Below are positions 1-12,400 of a stretch of 64,000 nt of DNA, piece by piece. Where the stretch lies: assembly GCF_022605725.1 (NCBI RefSeq), contig NC_065549.1:20737614-20801613 (forward strand), written 5' to 3'. The notes beneath the pieces are model-generated. The model was not told where the DNA came from, did no database searches, and saw nothing but the letters and a program-made list of their open reading frames with translations. The position numbers were made by a program, and so were the translations under genes. Source of the stretch: Anthonomus grandis grandis. Taxonomy: Eukaryota > Arthropoda > Insecta > Coleoptera > Curculionidae. Each line of letters starts with the position of its first letter. Position 1 is the stretch's first letter.

Positions 1-48
1 ATAAAGTACCTTTGGGGTTTGTGCTTGGTCCGTTATCTTATATACAAC
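1..48 (+). mobile_element. LINE reverse-transcriptase scrap at the window edge
   Basis: The third frame reads a run resembling the non-LTR RT motif G-V-P-Q-G-S-x-L-G-P-L (here VPLGFVLGPLSYIQ). The fragment continues off the left edge and is cut at about 50 by a TAA microsatellite, so only this motif supports the call. Confidence 0.45.
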
Positions 49-49
49 T

Positions 50-480
50 GATATAATAATAATAATAATAAACGACTTTTATTTCCAAAAATTCATTACA
101 TAATATTTGTATTATAATATGTTTCTTAACCTATCAGTTGGCGAAGTCTAGCCTAGGGCTATTCAAACTCAACCCTCTAACAGATTTCAATAAATGCTAA
201 ATAACACACATGTGCCAAATAATTATGCACTTGAAACGCACTTTAAATAATATAGTCTTAACTTATAGTTAACAGTAATTAAAGAAAAAAAAATTCACAA
301 AAAAGCAAATATAACAAGGGTTTCACATAGCTTTCTTTTTAATTCGACGCTTAAAATTTGACGACTATTATATAATTGTTTTAATGATATATATGCTTTT
401 TGAATAAGGTTTTTAATATGACTTTCAAAATTTAATTCAGTATCTATTACTACCCCTAAATTACGTGCTATTATAATGAA
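50..480 (-). mobile_element. LINE 3' fragment, minus strand
   Basis: On the minus strand, 480 down to about 310 translates to a stretch beginning LGVVIDTELNFESHIKN and continuing into KAYISLKQLY. This matches the post-RT region of the LINE copy at 35340-35450 in this window (LGLIVDNN...KKAYLALKLIYLHRHYL). The coding sense then decays. The 3' tail is a (TTA)n run at about 52-71, the same tail type as the other LINEs here. It is a 5'-truncated, inactive copy. Confidence 0.6.
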
Positions 481-484
481 ATAT

Positions 485-1900
485 TTAAAATTTTAGAAAA
501 TATTTGCCTATGCGGTTCGATATTACACGCAGATTTATTGTCACTTTAACCACTTCCTGTGCAAAAGTTAAAAATAATCTGCAAATTCTTAACAAAAGGT
601 AAAAACTCAAAGTCAGTATTATTCTAGACATATTTGATGAGAAGCTGTATTCGTTAAAACTCTGAAGAATTTTGGTGGTACTTGACATTCAGGCAGCTCT
701 TAAAAATATTGATTCAAAGATCAGCAGGACTTAACAATTGTTATATAGTAATAGGTATTGCTATATAAAAATCTATAAATATAAATATATTTCACCATAA
801 TCTAATTCTAAAAAATCTCAAATTATATGCTTTGAAACCAAACGATTTTTAAAACGACATTTAAATATTACTAAATAATAAGAATTTAACAATATAAGAG
901 AAAAATCTGGATTGCAATTAGACTAAATAAAGCTGAATTGGTCAAATCTAGTTAGGCTCTCACTGTTTAGAAAACACGTTCGCCTTAAAAAAGCAAAAAA
1001 AAAAATTTGACATTATATTTAGAAACATTTTGCATTTATTTGTTTTATTTTTAAGTTCTGAGACATCGAATCTTTAAGGACTAATAATCTCGTAATTGGT
1101 GATTTAAATTAAGACGCGGCTGAAGGCTTCTTGAGACCCATGCCTAAATAAACTTTTACTACATAAAATAATACAAAGTTTTATTAAGTTTTTTTTGTGT
1201 TTTGTGGGTAAAAACAAACTTTTTACTATGACAAACTTGTATCTGTAAATGAAGTCCAATTCTGCTAGCCACTCAATAATAAATACATTAAAATCTTTTT
1301 TCATTATTTTTATTTTTAAATAAAATTAGCTTTACCTCCAAAATCAATATTGGCTGATAATTTTTCCATATAAATAGTAATTTATTTATTTCTAGAAAAC
1401 ATAACTTTTATTGCAAAAGAGACTTTCAGATTTAAGCTTTTCGTAGCAAAATCACTTTGAAAAAAGTTTTGCATTTTTTTAATATTTAGAATAAGAATTT
1501 GTATTTTTTTGTTTATTTTACAAGGAATAAATAAAAACTTATAGACAACAGCATTACAAAAAATGGAATGTAAATCTTGAAACAATCTTAGAAGTCCATT
1601 GCAAAATGTAGCTCCATTTAGCTTTTATGACTAATAAATCAGAAGTAAAAAATTCATATAAATAAAGTAGTATAAATTGACTCTCAGTCACTTTTAAGTC
1701 AATCATTACCGAAAAATTAATTGAAATTCCACGTGAAAACACATTAATAAAGTTCACAAATAAATTACATCTAGAAAATAAATTTAAAAATAATTTTCAA
1801 AATTAAGCTTTACATCAATAATACTAATATTCTAAACTATTAAAGAATTTCTAAATACTTTTTAATCACCGAAACAACTTTCTAATTAAATAATAAATGG
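485..1900. other. AT-rich region, no gene recognised
   Basis: All frames break within about 67 codons, and none of the short minus-strand frames shows a known domain or splice-bounded exon. The missing terminal exon of PhK-beta was looked for here and not found. Confidence 0.5.
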
Positions 1901-1920
1901 AATTTTAATCATCTATAGCG

Positions 1921-1930
1921 TATTTAAATA
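1921..1930 (+). promoter_or_regulatory. TATA-like element upstream of the lectin ATG
   Basis: TATTTAAATA lies 46 nt upstream of the lectin start codon. The distance suits a short 5' UTR, but such strings are common in DNA this AT-rich, so the call rests on position alone. Confidence 0.22.
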
Positions 1931-1976
1931 TGAACAACTTGCGGTAAAGTTTAGAACTCTATAACGAAAATTAAAA

Positions 1977-4900
1977 ATGAAATTGGTGTTGTGGGTCGCG
2001 TTGTGTGGTGGTGTTTTTGCACAGTTTCCAAATGGAAGAAAATTGGAGGGACCAGTGCCGGAGTTGTGTGCAGAGAGAACAATTCATGCTACTTCTTTTC
2101 TTAGATTAAATTACTTTTTTCAATGGAGAGGTAAGACCTTGGACTCTGTATGAATGTATAGTAACTATAACTATTTATAATTATTTATCGAGTTTCAAAA
2201 CTTAATTCGGGAGTAAAATTAATATTCATGACCATGATGATTATTAAGTAATTTAAAATCGATATTTGATTCGTCAAGTAAAGGAGGCGAATATGAAACT
2301 TAAAAATAGGTATTGATTTTCGGAAAAAATGCCGCGCATCTCTTAATTTTTTTTGTTTCTATTTTTTTTTTATCTAAATAGAATATATGGTGTGTAAAAA
2401 AGTGAATTTAATATCAAATTAAATTTTTCGTAATATTTCTCGAATTTAATACTGAATTCTAAGCAAAAATCTTTTTAACTTTCAAGAAATTCTCAAGAAA
2501 AATTACATAGAAAGATAATTTAAATTATTTAAAAAATGACTTTAATACGCCAATCTATTTAAAAACTCTTTTAAAACATACCTACCTAGACCTATAAGTA
2601 TTGGGTGCCTAACCTTATAGATTTTTGAATTATTTAAGTATATTTAAGTGGCTATTCAGTGAAATTGAGGGCAAAATGTAACCTTTCTAAAAACCATCAT
2701 TTAAAGGATATAGATGTTGCTGCATATTTTATGCTTTTCATTCAATCATATTTAATACTGTATATCACAAGGACAGGAATTTGGAGACTATGGGAGTCAC
2801 CCGTGGGGGTGGAGTTATGCTTAATAAAGTTTTAATCATGGGTGATTTAAATATCAATATTAATGTTCTCGAGCCAACTGTTAATACGAAGGTCCCATTA
2901 CTACATGACTTTTTGGCTTCTTCTGATCAATGTCAATTTGATAATAGTCATAAAGTCCAAGTGAAGATTGCAGATTCTTATTTAACTATATCTCTGTTAC
3001 TAACTGTATACGAAACCATAAAGTTTTAACCATGGGGATTGAAATATCAATATTAATGTTCTAGAAACAACTGTGTCATCTGTTCTGATCTGTGTCAATT
3101 TATAAATATTCGTAATGTACAAGACCTTGATCTGATATTTGCTAATCTTTCATTCACTGTTGATGGTCGTATTTCACTGTCGATGCTAATTATCCTTCTA
3201 TAGCTATATCATTTAAAACAGAAACCAATAGGAATTGTAACTTTAAACCACACCTTCAAAGTCTCAACTAAGGACTAACTTTCCCATGCTATATCAGCTT
3301 ATCTGAGGTTCAGTGGAATTTTCTTCATAAATTTGATGATGTTAATAAGGCAGTTTCCAGTTTCTACTGTGTTTTGAATGATGTCTTTGACAGAGAAGTT
3401 CCTTGTTATAGACGTCGAAAAAATGACTATCACTTTCTTAGCTGGTATACTGCCCAAATTATGGCAGCTCTTAATAAGAAGAATAGGCTGCATAATATAG
3501 GTGTAAAAGAACTAAATCATTAGCTATAGTGCCTAAAGAGCCTTGCGAGCATCCTTTATCTCCTATATTCATGTAGCGTATAGGGTTAATATACAAATAC
3601 TAAAAATTCTATTCTATCATGTCCTCAAGAAATGTTGGCAATTTATACAACAAGCAAAAAACACATCTAAACTGTCTACTCTACTGTTACCTGCAAATTG
3701 TGAACGCTTTTGCAAATTTCTTTAGTAGCGTCTTTAACAGCTCCACTTCTTCTGCTAATTTCAGCCATGTACAATCTGCTTCTCAAAATATTCATATCTA
3801 TGAATTAAATCATGTGGATATATTATCGTCCTTAAAAAAAAAACTAAAAAATAAAGAGACTGCGGGATTTGACAGTGTTCCTTCTTTTCTCCTAGGTGAC
3901 TGTGCTTCTGCTTTCACTAAACCTCTATGTAACCTTTACTTTTTAATTTGTCACTACGGACAAGCACTTTTCCCAACGTCAGGAAACACGCAAAAATTTT
4001 GCCTATCTTTAAGTCAGGAGACAGAATTATGATAATTCCAATTTCGGACCAATCTCCATTTTGTCCAACTTTTTTTTCAACTTTAAGCAAGTCGTTGAGA
4101 CCTGCATTTATAACAACCTGTTTCACCAAATTAAACATATTTTACGTAATCGGCATGGTTTTTTTCAGTGTAGATCAATAGTCACTAATTTAACATTATT
4201 TCTGTAGTACGCATATGAAGCTATCAATTGATCATGGAATTCTTTTCAAAAACCTTAATAAAATGAGTTTTCATGAACATCTAGAAGAGTTTTGTTGACA
4301 TTGAGTTGTATATGAGTATTGACATTGAGACTGCATGCAGCTGCAAGCTGATCTTGATAGTGTTTATGAATAGTGTGAAGGTAACAGATTACCACTTAAT
4401 CTTTAGAAATGTAAGAAGATATCAATTTCCTTGCTCAAAAATGAGATTGGGTTCGGTTACCTAATAAATGATACCACACTTCCAAATTGTGACTCTGTTG
4501 GTGACCTGGGGGTTTATGTTGATAAAAATTTATTTTCAATACTAGTATAGCTTAAGATCTTCTTATAGATCCTAGGCTTCATTGTAAGATGAACAGACCC
4601 TATTAATACTTCAAGCAGGACAATTTTGTTTAATTCCCTAGTAAAATCATGCCTAGTGTATGCTTCTCTATTACGGTTTCCTAATTATTCACTGGCTCGA
4701 ATCAGTTCAACTAAAATTCTACAAATATATTCGTTTTAGGTTGGATGGTGTGTGTACACCCTGAAAGGGGCTTCAGTCAGCAGTTATTGCTTTGAAAGTT
4801 TGATGCACTGTCTCTTCAGCAATCTCCTGTTTGTGGGAGTTTAGCGTTTTTATTTAAAATATGCAACAATCAAATTGATGCTTCAGATCTCTTATCAGAT

Positions 4901-7900
4901 TTGAATTTTGCTGCTCCCTACATCTATACAAGACAGTGTATTTTATCTTGACACACAAGAAAGAGCCCATGTATAGAGCATGCAACTGGTTCAATGATGT
5001 TCAGTTACGGTTGGATGTCGATTTGTTTGGCATGACTTGAATAATTTCAAATATCATCTCAAAGAAAATTAGATTGTTAGTTGTTTAAGTGTTTATTGTA
5101 ATACCTACTCTTAGTTTTATGTTAATCTAGCTAGTGAATTTGATATTGTTATTTGTTACATTACTGAATTTATTCTATTATCTGTCGATATTTCAATAAT
5201 TATATTATTAGTAGAATTTGTTTCCTGTTGGACAATAAAACTTTGAATTTGAGATTTAAAAGGGCATCAAGCCGGTGTGCACAGAACTACTTCAGGAGTT
5301 CTAATCTCGGCCCTCTCCTCGTATTAGTTACCATAAATGGGATAACTTAGGAGCTCCAAAGTTGACATTTTTCCACACGATTTTTGCTACTCAAAAAAGA
5401 GGCAAATCTCTCACGTTAATGAATCAAGTCCACATTTCAACATCTGTTTATAATTTAGTTTCATATTTCCAGACTTATCAGTATTTCTTTATATCTGCCT
5501 AATTTTCAAGAAATTTGATAATTTACTAAATAGCTACTATCCTCGCTTTTTCAACTTACCCATTTCGCATATTCACCTGTATTTTATAATACGTAAACTG
5601 TGTAGACATAGATCTGTTTTTATTTTTCATAAAAGCTTTAATAAGGGACCAGTATGCAAAAGGTATGAACAACCATACTTTACTTACAATAAGATATTGT
5701 TCTTTTTTTATGGAAATATTTTTGAGTTTTCAAATGGGTCTAATTTACATCGTAAATATGTTGCGACTCAGTGGCTTTACAAAAAAAAGGGTTTTGAGCA
5801 GACAGCACAAAGTGATGATCTGAGTGCCATTGAAAATTTGAGAAATGATTTAAATACATCGAAAGAAACAATATAAATAAAACTAATATGAAAGAAATAA
5901 TTTAAGAAGTAAAGAGGAATATGAATATGTCTAAAGTAACTAAAATTTTGGAACTAAGCTTGGACGATGTGATGAAATAATCAAGAATATTGGATAATAT
6001 ACCCAATATTAAATTAGGGTATTTATTACTTTCGTTAATATGTTACTAATTTTTTTTCCAAAGCTTATTTACTTTTATCTATGCATTATCTTAGAACACA
6101 AAAATATGTAATTTATTTTCACAGGAATAATTAATATATATTATTTAATTTACCATTCAACAGAAACTAATTAAAGTAAATAAAGTCAAAGAAACAAATG
6201 TTGTTTAAGGTTTCCTACACTAGTAGGTGTACTATCTAAGAGAAATTAATAATTTCAGGCAGAATGTAAACCTGGATTTAAAAATTCAATGTTGCATTTA
6301 AAGAGTAACATTTTCTCTTTGTCATGGTCTGTATACATCAATATTTTATTTTTAAATAAATTTATTTCACATTGTATTAGACTTTACTTTTAGAGAATCT
6401 CGATGAAGAAGACTGGCTAGGCGCAAGAAACTTCTGTAGAATGCGTTGCATGGACACCGTATCTTTAGAAACAAAAGTTGAAAATGAATGGATTAAATAT
6501 ATAATTCGAACCGATAATATTACGGAAATATGGACATCAGGAAGAAAATGCGATTTTCAGGTATCGTAAGACGCCCTTAATTAAAATAAGACTTTATTAA
6601 TTAATGTTCTATAATCAATTAGAGATTATTAAGTTTTTGGAATTATATTGTCTTGTTTTTATTTGAATAACATATATTTGGCAATATAGGGTTGCGATCG
6701 AGAAGATCTTCAGCCACTAGAGATCAATGGTTGGTTCTGGTCTGCTGTTTTCCAAAAACTTGCCCCAACTATTGAGAGAGAGAATAATGATTGGTCCTAT
6801 ACTGGTGGAGATGGAGTTCAACAACCGGATAACCGGTAAGTAAAAAAATGGTTGTGAAATTTAAAACTCATTAGAAAAAAAAATGTAGATGGGTTAAAAA
6901 TTTAAAAATATTTACATCGCAATAATTAAAATAAGAAAATCAAATTAGAAAATTCATATTAATAATTTTGTAAGGAAGTTCATTAATTTCAAGTTCCAGC
7001 GCTGATTACAATTCTGATTACAATTTTATTTTTTGTTTATTGCTCAAAATTCAGTTTTTCTATTTCAGTTTTTTACTGAATCTAAACGAGATATAGAATG
7101 CTCAAATTTTATCAAATTTTTCGTTTTGTTTTAATAATTCCTTAACGAAATTATACATTATTAAAAACTCACAGATCATTAGCAACCTAAATACTACTTT
7201 TTGCTAATTTTGCATTACTTGAAAAATAAAATTAAATAGAAAGGGGGGTAATGCGATACATCGTTTGAAAGCGTCCACTGAATGCTTTATGATCCTAGAA
7301 TTTTAAGTCATTACTTCTACCCATATCAAAATGGCAGCCTTTCAAAATCTTATTTTTCACATTTTTATTTTCTTTACTACACCTGTTCAGGTATAATTTA
7401 GAGAATATTTAACTAATACTTATCCTAATCGGTGGATTGGTCGTCGAGAATACGTACGAGGTACGTCAAAGAATAATTGATGCACGTAGCAATATTCCAA
7501 AATGTTCGTGAATAGTTCTCCAATAGATGCTTCAAGTCAGTGGTGCTTATTTTCAACATCTTTTGTAGTGAAACAGTTACATTTCTGTGTTATCTAAAGT
7601 TTAATTATTTTAAATCGAAATAAAAATGCAAAAAATAAGATTTTGAAAGGCTGTCATTCTGCTACGGGTAGAAGCAATGACTAAAAAAAAAAATCTAGGA
7701 CCATAAAGCACTCAGTGGGAGCTCTCAAACGATGTATCGCATGACTCCCCTATTTAATTTAAGTTTTGCAAAATAAGCTAGGGACCAAAAAGTAGTATTT
7801 ACGTTGCTAATGATGTGTGGGAAATTTCAAGTTTTTATATAAACGCATTTAAAAGATAAGAGGGGGAGGGACAATTAAGAGTCGCACTGTATATGTGGGT

Positions 7901-9284
7901 AATAAAGAGTGTTTTTTTTTTTTAGTTTACGTAAAGAAATTTCAGCTTATTAAAGTCGCTAGGAGCAACCCTTCTCGAGAGAATCACTCTTTGATATAAT
8001 TACGTAGTTTAGTAACATTTTTAAAAACTATAATATGTCAAAATCAAGGTAATTAGGTTAAATTAGAAAAGCTTCTGAATGAAAAAAAACAACATACCCG
8101 CCTTCTTCTACAAACTTTTTGTACTTTCTTATTCATAACAAATACAAAATATTTATACGAATAAATATTTTATTTGTTACGCTAGTTTACGGTAATAAAA
8201 CTAGAGCAAAACGAAAAACTAGCTAAAACTTAAATTATATCTCAGGTTGAGCAAGTAGTCCATTCTTGTAGTGAAGTCATAAGATCAGGTAAATAAAAGT
8301 CTGCCTCCGCTTAAATTGTGGAACTATTAAGGAAAAAGTCCATTCTGAAGCCGAGTCGATATAACATTGAAAAGACTTCCCCTACTAACTTTTCAAATTT
8401 GTAGAACTATATCAGGGCGATTTAAAGTTTTTTAATAACTTAATAATTAAATACCCTCACATGCGCTCAATTATTAAAAAGAACAAGAAAATGTAGGAAG
8501 CATTGATATTCATCTAAATAATAACATAATACCCAACAAAATATATACTAATTATAAATTCGTCCCAACAATATAAATTTTACTTTTATTTAACTGGCAC
8601 TATGTTGACATGAACTATTATTTTGACTTCTACTGAGGGACTGTGTCATTAATGTTAGGAAGCATGTCAGCCAAATCAAGCAGCAAATTTAAATTAACAA
8701 AAAACAATTTAAAAACTGTTATTATCATTCATTCCTTGGAGAAGATTGTACTAACAATTTTTCAGAAAATTTTAACCTTCTATTTTAAATAACTTTTATA
8801 TATTGTTTTTATTGCCAAGCATTTAAGATCCTACAAAAGAAAACAAAAGGTTTTCTTACTTTTCCAAATTTATCCAAGTATATTTTCTATTCGTTTTTCG
8901 CCAGTATAGTTTAATATTCCCCTGAAGTTAATTTTCCTTTAATTTGTTTTATTTGGAGTTAAAAGGGTGTTTTGGCCTACTAAAACGATTATTCTAAAAA
9001 GTTAACTAAAAAATTGATAATTTGCTTGAATATAAGAAATAGTGACAGATCTTTAACGTTTATATCCAAAAAAATATTAACAGTAAATTTAATATTTTTG
9101 CCTTTATAGAGAATCAGCAAATGGTAAAGAGGAAAACTGTATAGCAATCGTAAACAATCGCTATGGAGATGGAATTCACTGGCACGATGAAGTATGCGCT
9201 ACGAGAAAACCTTTTGTATGCGAGGATAGTGCAGAATTATTAAGATATGCCCGATATATTAGACCTGAATTAAATATCAAGTAA
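1977..9284 (+). CDS. Secreted C-type lectin-like protein (4 exons, 213 aa)
   Basis: Exons: 1977-2130, 6394-6560, 6690-6835 and 9110-9284. All junctions are GT-AG and the frame is continuous (642 nt including TAA). The protein starts with a signal peptide (MKLVLWVALCGGVFA, then QFPNG). The lectin fold follows: WLGARNFCRMRCM at about residue 57 on, then EIWTSGRKCDF, GWFWSA, a QPDN motif, and WHDEVC...KPFVCED near the end. QPD is the galactose-type calcium/sugar signature. The usual WND partner is WHD here, so calcium and sugar binding may be altered. The layout resembles the conserved insect single-CTLD family that includes Drosophila Clect27/schlaff (family knowledge, not searched). The product is probably extracellular, in cuticle or hemolymph. 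Introns 1 and 3 hold transposon remnants. The start is the first ATG, followed directly by the signal peptide. The gene converges on PhK-beta. Confidence 0.88.
2760..5256 (+). mobile_element. Degenerate LINE in lectin intron 1
   Basis: Remnants appear in the correct order. Endonuclease-like MGDLNININ is at about 2838-2865. A linker with LKNKETAGFDSVPSFLL, matching the LINE block before the RT fingers, is at about 3846-3890. The frame then decays. The 3' end carries AATAAAACTTTGAATTTGA at about 5236. A block of about 50 bp around 2825-2880 recurs, diverged, at 3016-3075, so the copy also has an internal duplication. No frame is intact. Confidence 0.65.
5275..5900 (+). mobile_element. Second LINE scrap abutting the first
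   Basis: Just past the first LINE's tail, one frame reads SSNLGPLLVLVTINGIT, a worn copy of the RT motif P-Q-G-S-N-L-G-P-L-L-F-L-x-x-I-N-D-I. Further coding is not recognisable. It may be an independent truncated insertion. Confidence 0.4.
7160..7845. mobile_element. Foldback element with a mariner-like transposase scrap
   Basis: Sequence at about 7165-7375 is repeated in reverse complement at about 7615-7830, with matching blocks around ATGCGATACATCGTTTGA and AAAATCTTATTTTTC. The centre (about 7425-7570) is not repeated and reads NRWIGRREYVRG and, further on, a worn copy of the transposase C-terminal block. The same NRWIGRR string occurs in the mariner-like transposase at 30000-31048, so this is a deletion derivative of a related element. 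It sits in lectin intron 3. Confidence 0.6.
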
Positions 9285-9338
9285 CTTCGCAAATATAGGT
9301 AGTTTTGGTATTGAAGAACGAGTTTTACTGAAACTTAC

Positions 9339-9494
9339 CTTAGCGTACATATGAGTTGCATCCTTTACAAGCTGCCTGAGATCTAAAGGTTGACTAAATG
9401 TGAGCTCTGGATTTCTACCCAAAATGGTAGCAACAATAGTCAGTAGTTCAACTATTAGCTGTCGGTATTCTGGTACATTTATATGATTCAGCAT
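9339..9494 (-). CDS. PhKβ: PhK-beta exon 20 (residues 966-1017)
   Basis: A 156-nt exon encoding MLNHINVPEYRQLIVELLTI, GRNPELTFSQPLDLRQLVKD and ATHMYAK, with a strong GTAAGT donor at 9338. A further exon must follow. Reading through the donor gives only an unrelated tail. It lies 54 bp beyond the lectin stop codon on the other strand, so the lectin 3' UTR very probably runs antisense through this exon. Confidence 0.92.
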
Positions 9495-12400
9495 CTGTAA
9501 AGATTTTTTTTTTAATTTCATAATATAGTAGGTACTTAACTGCTACATAGCCACTACTAAAACAGACTTTATTTTTTAAGCAAAGTTCTCTGTTTTTATA
9601 GTTTTGTCGAAAGTCTTAAAAATAATGTTAAGTTTGTATAAGCTTATCTATCTTAATAATTTGTTCTTTTCCAAATATTCAACAAAGAAGACCAGGATTA
9701 TTTTCCTATTTATAGTTTTTCTATAGTCCACCCAATAAGAGTAATAAAGATTTTTGTTGCCCTATGATTTGTGTTTGCGCATGTTCAAATACAAATTTTT
9801 AAGGACTTTGCTGGAAATTAAAAAATCTTATTAGCTTTTGCATTTCTAATGAGTTTGGTTAAGAAATTTCTATATGTTTTCTAGTAACCGAATAAAACCA
9901 AATTTCAATTAAAATGCATAATTTATGAAATCTCTGTTTCTAATTGCAACCAACCCTGCTGTAATCCATTCATATGAATTTTGAACGCAGTACTGTAATT
10001 TTACTAAAAGTAAAAATGTTTGTTGTTCCAGGAAAGGAAGTTAAAGACTTATTTTTTAAGTTAGTATTAACCATAGAAAATTTAAGAATGATGTATTTCT
10101 TATACAGAAAAAAAATAGATTGAATCAACAAATTAACAATCAACAAATTAACCCTTGGTTTTAGATGAACCTGGTTTACAAGCTTAAAACAATTATTAAT
10201 AAAAATAATAAATATTTTCATATATGTATAGGCGTAAGGGTCTCGTGAGAGAACATGAAACACATTCGCCAATTTTGTGACATTCATGTCAAAAAAATTG
10301 GTGATTTCATTAGCAAAAAATTGAAACTGGATTAAGTACTCTATCTAGTCGGTTTTGACAAAAACTATCTGCTGATTTATCACGAAAGATAAAAAACCTT
10401 CAGCCCATTGGCTGAAGATGGCATTTTAAAATTGCCATGTCAATGCGTGCATGTCCATGGCATGTGCATCTACGCGCAGTTTAAACAATGAATGTCCACT
10501 CAGCATCGCCGTTAAAATTAATGACGCGTTAAAATTTATTTTATAAGTGACTACATACTTTAGTTTAGCTATATAGGTGTATCAAAATAAATATAAAATA
10601 AATATAAATAAAATAGCTGTTTTCATTATATAACTCATGAAAAAAAAAATGTAGAAAAAACAAAGAAATTGGATCCTGAATGAAAATCCTGGCGACATTC
10701 ACCCAGTTAAAGAACTAAGAAAAGTAAACTTGGTAAAAGAACAGCAGATAATTAAAAATGGTTTTACAGATTTAACAAAGTTTTTAAAATAACTAACGAA
10801 TTTAATAACCACTTCATCGCAACGATCCAGTAGTAGTCTAAAAGCTAAACTTTGGTACATACGGGCTCGATTGCTACCGATATAGTAATGGGCAGAGCGT
10901 CAGAAGTGGCCGTGGATGTGATATGTAAGGGTAGAAATTAAACTTGTAATTTTTTTATGAAAATTTTTTGACTAGGCACAGGGCTGAAAATTTGCACTAG
11001 TATGGGAGATGATAATAAAAAATAGGAAATGTCAGAAATTAAGGCCGAAGATAAAGGGTCATCAGAAATTGCTAATGTTGCAAAAATTTTCACAACGATT
11101 TTGTCACTAGGTACAAGTTTCACATTTTGCATACTTATTTTATAATTTAAATTGAAATTACCTACAAATCGGCAGAAGGCTAGGAGGAAAAATAACGGAG
11201 ATATTATCAGTATATCTCGTATTTTATATATTTCTTCGTCATGTTCACTTTTGACGATTTTGAGAACATAATTTATAATGTTTGAACATATTATTGCTCA
11301 ATTATTGTCAGAAGTAAATTTGGAAGACATTGCCAATTATTAATAAATTATGATTTAAAAATATGATTTACAGTGAAAGTCGCCAATAACGATGTCGCTT
11401 ATAATGAAATGTCGCATATAACCACTAAACGCTCGTATCTTGGTTGGATTTCTATATTTTCAATAGTAAAAAAGTCCGGCTATAGCGTCGTCGGTTATAG
11501 TGACGAAGTCGCTTTTAACGAGTTCATTTCGCTGAATTTGGATTTTTTAGACCGGTTACTGCGACAACCGACGAGCAACGACTCTGTGAAATACAGGAGT
11601 TGTTTTCGGGGAATACCCTATTTCTGAACATCTGCATGATAGACGTAAATGTAATGTGCGTAGTTTATTCCAGTACAGCGTGGATTTAACAGTTCCTACA
11701 AAGGGTTGATGTTGCTTTTTATTATTGTTTTACCTTCGTATGTGCTGTGATTGTGTTTTTGTGATTACAAACATTGTACAATGGCTTCGGTGTCAAAGAA
11801 AAGAAAAGTTCTTTCAATTGAAGAAAAAGGTATTATTATCGCAAGACTTGAATCTGGTGAAAGTAATACTACTAGAAGTAGCTACTGAATTTGATTTATC
11901 TCACTCAAGTGTATCCACAATTTTGAAGAACAAGGATAAAATTAAAGAAGCGTTCAACGAAAATTTATTAGGCAAAAAAAAACTCAAGTTATCTCAACAC
12001 CCAGATATCGATCAAGGCTTACTCAAGTGGTTCAAAAGTCAGCGAAGTCGTGGAACTCCCATAAGCGGTCTAATATTACAAGCAAAAGCAAATGATTTTG
12101 GAAGAATTATGGGTAAAGTAGACTTTAAATGTTCTGAAAGTTGGATTAAGCGTTTTCGTCAAAGACATAAAATAGTGTTTGGGAAAATAAGTGGCGAAGC
12201 TGCCAGTGTGCCTCAAGGAGTACGTGAAAACTGGTTAACAACTATCTGGCCTGAAATACGAAAAGGATATAAGGATGACGAAATATATAATGCCGACGAG
12301 ACAGGACTTTTTTATAAACTGACCCCAGATAAGACATTAAAATTCAAGGGTGAAACTTGTAACGAATAACGAATGTAAACGAATTACAGTCTTAGTTGCT

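Noticed and set aside
8630..8704. Minus-strand frame with NLNLLLDLADMLPNI ending in TAG, considered as the missing PhK-beta C-terminal exon
   Set aside because: No acceptor gives the required phase 0 after exon 20, and it lacks the expected upstream S-Y-L-T/A-K block.
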